Source: Ignavibacteriota bacterium
GTDB lineage: Bacteria > Bacteroidota > Ignavibacteria > UBA10030 > SZUA-254
Direction: 5' to 3'
Assembly (NCBI GenBank): GCA_025358305.1
Contig: JANYJZ010000035.1
Coordinates: 106,329 to 170,328 of the forward strand
Length of the DNA: 64,000 nt
This document shows, in pieces, positions 60,235-64,000 of the stretch. Position 1 is the stretch's first letter; each line of letters starts with the position of its first letter. The translations under genes and the position numbers were made by a program. A model generated the notes under the pieces. That model did no database searches, was not told where the DNA came from, and was given only the letters and a program-made list of their open reading frames with translations.

Positions 60235-61406
60235 ATACACTTCTTCGAACGCTGCTTGCCGCAGTCAGCATCTTCGTCTTCAGCCATTTCACCATGCACG
60301 ACGGCGACGACGATCTCGTCAAGACCAAATCCTTTACCGTCGCCAAGGGCGGCACGCTCGAGCTCTCGGTGAGCGACGGCGACGTCCGCATCGTCCCGTG
60401 GGAGAAGGGGGAGGTCTTCATCAAGGTCCGAGGGGCCGACCAGGAGGATCTCGACGGCCTGAGCTGGTCCATGACCGGCAATACCGTCCGGGTCCGGAGC
60501 CAAGACCGCAACAACTGGGGCTGGTCGTCGCACTTGCGGTACGAGATCAGCGTCCCGTCGACGTTCGACCTCGACCTGGAGACCTCCGCGGGCCAGATCG
60601 ACATTCAGGGGCCGCTGACCGGTTCCGTCAAGGCGTCGAGCTCCGCCGGCGATGTCCTCCTTGGGTCGGTGACCGGAACGGTCGACCTCCACACATCCGG
60701 AGGCGACGTCCGGGCCGGGACCATCGACGGGGACCTCATCATGAAGACCTCCGGCGGTGACATCGAAGCGGGCAAGGTCTCGGGCATTGCCGAACTGAGC
60801 ACGTCGGGGGGCAATATCAGGATCGAGGGGGTGAAGAAGAACCTCCACGCGAAGACCTCGGGAGGAGACATCACCGTCGGCGACGTCGGCGGCGAGGTCT
60901 CCGTCTCGACCTCGGGCGGCAACATCGACATCGGCAAGGTCGGCGGCCCCGTCACGGCGAATACGGCGGGCGGCGACGTCGATCTCGGCGCGGCGACCGG
61001 TGCGGTCTCCGTGAAGACCTCCGGGGGGGACCTGCGGCTTCTCAATCTTCGAGGCACCCTCGAGGCGAAGACCGCCGGCGGCGACGTCGTCGCAGAACTG
61101 ACTCCCGACGGGAAAGGCCGGAGCAGGCTCTCATCGGCAGGGGGGGCGATCACCCTCTACCTGCCGGAGAATGCGCACGCAACGGTGGACGCCCGGATCC
61201 GCGTCCAAGGGGGGTGGAGGCGCAACCGCGACGAATACCGGATCCGGTCGGATTTCAAGGGGGACAACACGTCGACGAACGAGGACGACCGGACGATCAC
61301 AGGGACCTATACGATCAACGGCGGTGGCGAAAGCATCTCTCTCGAGACGGTCAATGCCGACATCCAGATCAGGAAGATGAACGGAGAGTCCCACAAGAAA
61401 GAATAG
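60231..61406 (+). CDS. DUF4097 family beta-strand repeat protein (module 2)
   Basis: 391 aa. N-terminal signal sequence (about 1-19), then many repeats of the type TSGGDI or TAGGDV, about 17-20 residues each (about 125-310), forming a predicted right-handed beta-helix of the DUF4097 (putative adhesin) family. Overlaps the anti-sigma gene by 4 nt. Probably an envelope protein under the same sigma factor. Confidence 0.82.
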   Translation: MNTLLRTLLAAVSIFVFSHFTMHDGDDDLVKTKSFTVAKGGTLELSVSDGDVRIVPWEKGEVFIKVRGADQEDLDGLSWSMTGNTVRVRSQDRNNWGWSSHLRYEISVPSTFDLDLETSAGQIDIQGPLTGSVKASSSAGDVLLGSVTGTVDLHTSGGDVRAGTIDGDLIMKTSGGDIEAGKVSGIAELSTSGGNIRIEGVKKNLHAKTSGGDITVGDVGGEVSVSTSGGNIDIGKVGGPVTANTAGGDVDLGAATGAVSVKTSGGDLRLLNLRGTLEAKTAGGDVVAELTPDGKGRSRLSSAGGAITLYLPENAHATVDARIRVQGGWRRNRDEYRIRSDFKGDNTSTNEDDRTITGTYTINGGGESISLETVNADIQIRKMNGESHKKE

Positions 61407-61432
61407 CAGCGAAATACTTGCCCCATCGCAAG

Positions 61433-61472
61433 ACAACCCTCCGGAAACGTTCCATTCGGGGGGTTGTTTATT
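61433..61472 (+). terminator. rho-independent terminator of module 2
   Basis: ACAACCCTCCG (61433-61443) pairs with CGGGGGGTTGT (61457-61467), with one G-T pair, then TTATTT. Confidence 0.75.
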
Positions 61473-61539
61473 TCACTGGCATTGCGTATTTTCCTCGGTG
61501 TAAATTCTCCCTATCGACGAGTAACTTCCGGGGTTCTCC

Positions 61540-63966
61540 TTGAATTGTCGTTCAGTTGTTCTCATGGCAGCGCTGTTTTCCGCCCACGCGATCGCCGGGG
61601 ATAGCCCCCGTTCGATCCGGGCCGTGCGGATCTCCACGCCGCTGCGCATCGACGGCATCCTCGACGAGAGTGAGTGGCTCTCGGCCGCTCCCTCGGGCGA
61701 CCTCATCCAGCGCGATCCGCAGGAGGGGACACCCGCCTCCGAGCGGACGGAGATACGTGTCCTCTACGACGCTGAAGCGCTCTATGTCGGCTTTCATTTC
61801 TATGATCGCGATCCTGCGGCGATCGTCTCCCGACTGACACGCCGCGACGACCTCATCGAGTCGGATTACGGCTCGCTCCTCATCGATTCGTACCACGACC
61901 ACCAGAGCGGATACGAGTTCACCTTCAACGCGGCGGGCGTGAAGACCGACGTGCTCATGTATGACGACGACACGAAGGAAGACGCGTCATGGGACCCGGT
62001 GTGGGACGTCCAGACCCACATCGTTGCGGACGGTTGGACGGCCGAAGTGAAGATCCCGTTCCGGATCCTCCGGTACCAATCGAAGGAGTCGGACAGCCTC
62101 GGCCAGACCTGGGGGATCAACTTTCTGCGCTACATCAGCCGGAACCAAGAGACCGACCGCTGGGCGTTCACGCCGAAGAGCGAGACCGGCGTCATCTCCC
62201 GGTTCGGCCACTTGACGGGCCTCAAGGACCTCCCCGACCCGGGGCAGATCGAACTCCTCCCGTTCATGGTGAACAAGCAGCACTGGGAGCCCGCATCGGG
62301 CCCATTGGGAAAGCGACAGCACTATGCAGTGGACGCAGGACTCGACCTGCGCTACGGGCTTTCAAAGAGCTTCACGCTCGATGCGACGGTCAACCCTGAT
62401 TTTGGTCAAGTGGAAGCCGACCCTGCCGTTCTGAATTTGTCGACGTTCGAAACGTTCTATCCCGAGAAGCGCCCGTTCTTCATCGACGGCACACAGATCA
62501 TCCACTTCTCCACGTTCGGCGGTGATTTTGGCCCCGGCATGTTCTATTCGCGCCGCATCGGCCGCGCGATCTCTCCCGGCGAACTTTCCATCCCTCCGGG
62601 GGGCAGGATTACCGAGATCCCGGACCAAACGACCATCCTTGGAGCGGCGAAGCTCTCCGGCCGGACCGACGGAGGCCTCTCTATCGGCCTCCTCGAGGCG
62701 GTCACGAAGGAAGAAAAGGGGACGGTCGTCGATTCGCTCGGCAACGCGAGCGACCAGGTCGTCGAACCGTTCGCCGAGTACAACATCTTCCGATTGCGAC
62801 AGGAGGTCATGGGCAACTCCTACGTGGGGATGATCGTCACCTCGACGGCAAAAGAGCACCGCGCCCCCGCATTCACGAACGGCTACGACTGGAACCTGAA
62901 GTTCAGCCAGAGCACCTATTCGCTCGTCGGATTTCTGGCGCTCTCCCATGCCCAGGACGGCGCGGGCGCCCGGATCAGCGGCTCGGCCGGGAAGATGGCC
63001 TTCGCGAAGATTGCCGGCGAGCACTGGCTCTGGTCGGCGAGCGGCGACTACACGACGAACCATTACAACATCGACGACGTCGGCTTCTTCTTCAGCCCTG
63101 ACGACATCGGTCATTTCTTCACCCTGACGTACAAGGAGGATGTCCCCGCGTCCGTCGTCCGAAACTACAGCCTGGACGCCTCCTTCCACGAGCGCTGGAC
63201 ATTCGAGGGGGCGAACATCGCGCGCGATACCCATGTCGACGCCAATCTGCTCTTCGTGAACTACTGGAACCTCTCCGGGTCCTTCTCGACGAACGGGGGG
63301 ATCTACAACCACCGCGAGACCCGGGGCAACGGCCTCTATGCCAAGCCGGTCTCGCTTTCCCAGTCGATGAACCTCTCGACCGACGGCCGCAATAATGTCA
63401 TCGTCGCGCTGAGCCAGAACAGCTCCTGGGACCATCATGGCGGGCGCCAGCTTGCCGCCGGCGCATCGGTCGCTCTGCGGCCCCTCTCCTGGGTGCAGTT
63501 CACGCTCGTGTCGCAGTACGCCCGTACGAGGAACATCGAGGCGTGGATCGAGAACGCCGGGCCGGACGCGGTCTTCGGCGACAGGTCCACCGACGAGTAC
63601 AACTTCACCTTGCGGAGCACGGTGACGTTCACGCGCGAGCTGACGCTCCAGTACTACGCTCAGATCTTCCTCGCGAAAGGGTATTACGAGCACTACCGCC
63701 GCCTCGTCGGCGTCAACGACTTCGTGGTCGTCCCTCCGGCCCCCGACCTCGTCGGAAGCGACTTCAACGGGCAATCGCTCAACTCCAACCTCGTCCTGCG
63801 GTGGGAGTATCTCCCCGGCAGCACGCTCTTCCTCGTCTGGTCCCACGCCCGGTCCGGGGGCGCCCCGACGCCGTTCACCTCCTTCAGCGACGATTTGAAC
63901 AACACGTTCCGGATCGCTCCCGCGAACGTCATCCTGTTCAAAGCGAGCTACTGGCTCAGCATATAA
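61540..63966 (+). CDS. DUF5916 outer membrane protein with CBM9-like N-terminal domain (copy 2)
   Basis: 808 aa. Signal peptide at about 1-20 (VVLMAALFSAHAIAG). CBM9-like domain (DGILDESEW, IRVLYDAEALYVGFHFYDRDP, LIDSYHDH) and DUF5916 barrel (NPDFGQVEADPAVLNLSTF, FYPEKRPFFIDG), ending in LLFKASYWLSI-like strands. Closely parallels the 53387 gene along its length. TTG 61540 retains the full signal peptide; ATG 61564 would shorten it. Confidence 0.87.
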   Translation: MNCRSVVLMAALFSAHAIAGDSPRSIRAVRISTPLRIDGILDESEWLSAAPSGDLIQRDPQEGTPASERTEIRVLYDAEALYVGFHFYDRDPAAIVSRLTRRDDLIESDYGSLLIDSYHDHQSGYEFTFNAAGVKTDVLMYDDDTKEDASWDPVWDVQTHIVADGWTAEVKIPFRILRYQSKESDSLGQTWGINFLRYISRNQETDRWAFTPKSETGVISRFGHLTGLKDLPDPGQIELLPFMVNKQHWEPASGPLGKRQHYAVDAGLDLRYGLSKSFTLDATVNPDFGQVEADPAVLNLSTFETFYPEKRPFFIDGTQIIHFSTFGGDFGPGMFYSRRIGRAISPGELSIPPGGRITEIPDQTTILGAAKLSGRTDGGLSIGLLEAVTKEEKGTVVDSLGNASDQVVEPFAEYNIFRLRQEVMGNSYVGMIVTSTAKEHRAPAFTNGYDWNLKFSQSTYSLVGFLALSHAQDGAGARISGSAGKMAFAKIAGEHWLWSASGDYTTNHYNIDDVGFFFSPDDIGHFFTLTYKEDVPASVVRNYSLDASFHERWTFEGANIARDTHVDANLLFVNYWNLSGSFSTNGGIYNHRETRGNGLYAKPVSLSQSMNLSTDGRNNVIVALSQNSSWDHHGGRQLAAGASVALRPLSWVQFTLVSQYARTRNIEAWIENAGPDAVFGDRSTDEYNFTLRSTVTFTRELTLQYYAQIFLAKGYYEHYRRLVGVNDFVVVPPAPDLVGSDFNGQSLNSNLVLRWEYLPGSTLFLVWSHARSGGAPTPFTSFSDDLNNTFRIAPANVILFKASYWLSI

Positions 63967-63979
63967 AAGACAGAGGCGG

Positions 63980-64000
63980 CCCGCGCGTAGGTCGCGCGGG
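63980..64000. repeat. hairpin cut by the window end
   Basis: CCCGCGCG (63980-63987), TAGGT, CGCGCGGG (63993-64000). Probable terminator of the preceding gene; the T run, if any, is outside the window. Confidence 0.5.

Overview
The window is about 64 kb of a high-GC chromosome, probably from a bacterium of the FCB group outside the Bacteroidia proper (Ignavibacteria- or Kapabacteria-like). The reasons are a type IX secretion (T9SS) C-terminal sorting domain, menaquinone biosynthesis (menG), two large DUF5916 outer-membrane proteins and zf-HC2/HEAT anti-sigma factors. Shine-Dalgarno sites are clear, and promoters are of the form TTGACA-N17-TATATT rather than the Bacteroidia TTG/TAnnTTTG type. 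The lineage is inference; no rRNA is present.

Layout. 0.2-7.1 kb: housekeeping run on + (purC, psd, pssA, purS, purQ, tatA, gatA, sucD, rhodanese, ndk) ending in a strong terminator, then a convergent SpoU methyltransferase. 8.4-14.8 kb: TetR regulator with a TolC/adaptor/RND efflux operon. 14.8-22.3 kb: response regulator, DUF523-DUF1722 protein, nickel-type transporter, PP2C phosphatase, FkbM methyltransferase, tRNA-Val, a zinc metalloprotease and tRNA-Gly(CCC).

22.3-31.57 kb: a genomic island of visibly lower GC inserted in the 5' end of the tRNA-Gly gene. A tyrosine integrase lies at its right end, a 20-bp att duplication bounds it, and it carries what looks like a replacement tRNA promoter. 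Cargo comprises a TIR protein, an Imm32-like protein, a small membrane protein, an HUH Rep and an excisionase-like HTH protein. Inside the island sits a second element, a 3.84-kb IS1-family transposon with perfect 18-bp terminal inverted repeats and an 8-bp target duplication. Its passengers include a three-gene operon of an ADP-ribosyltransferase-like toxin, a small antitoxin candidate and a SecB-like chaperone. This is the organisation of the CmdTAC anti-phage toxin-antitoxin-chaperone system. This nested mobile defence cassette is the most interesting part of the window.

31.8-43.8 kb: YdeI-family protein, a TPR membrane protein, then a respiratory cluster: haem-bearing porin, cupredoxin, GltD-like flavo-iron-sulfur protein, Rieske protein, cytochrome b6-like and subunit IV-like proteins, octahaem cytochrome and lipoprotein cytochrome c. 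It reads as a modified bc-type complex with its redox partners. 43.8-53.3 kb: glycine-rich T9SS surface protein, cyclopropane synthase, beta-propeller protein, DUF6958 protein, VKOR-DsbA fusion, rlmD and menG. 53.4-64 kb: two parallel stress-type modules, each with an ECF sigma factor, a zf-HC2 anti-sigma factor and HEAT or DUF4097 envelope proteins, both apparently driven by AACC-N16/17-GTCTAA promoters and interleaved with two DUF5916 paralogues.
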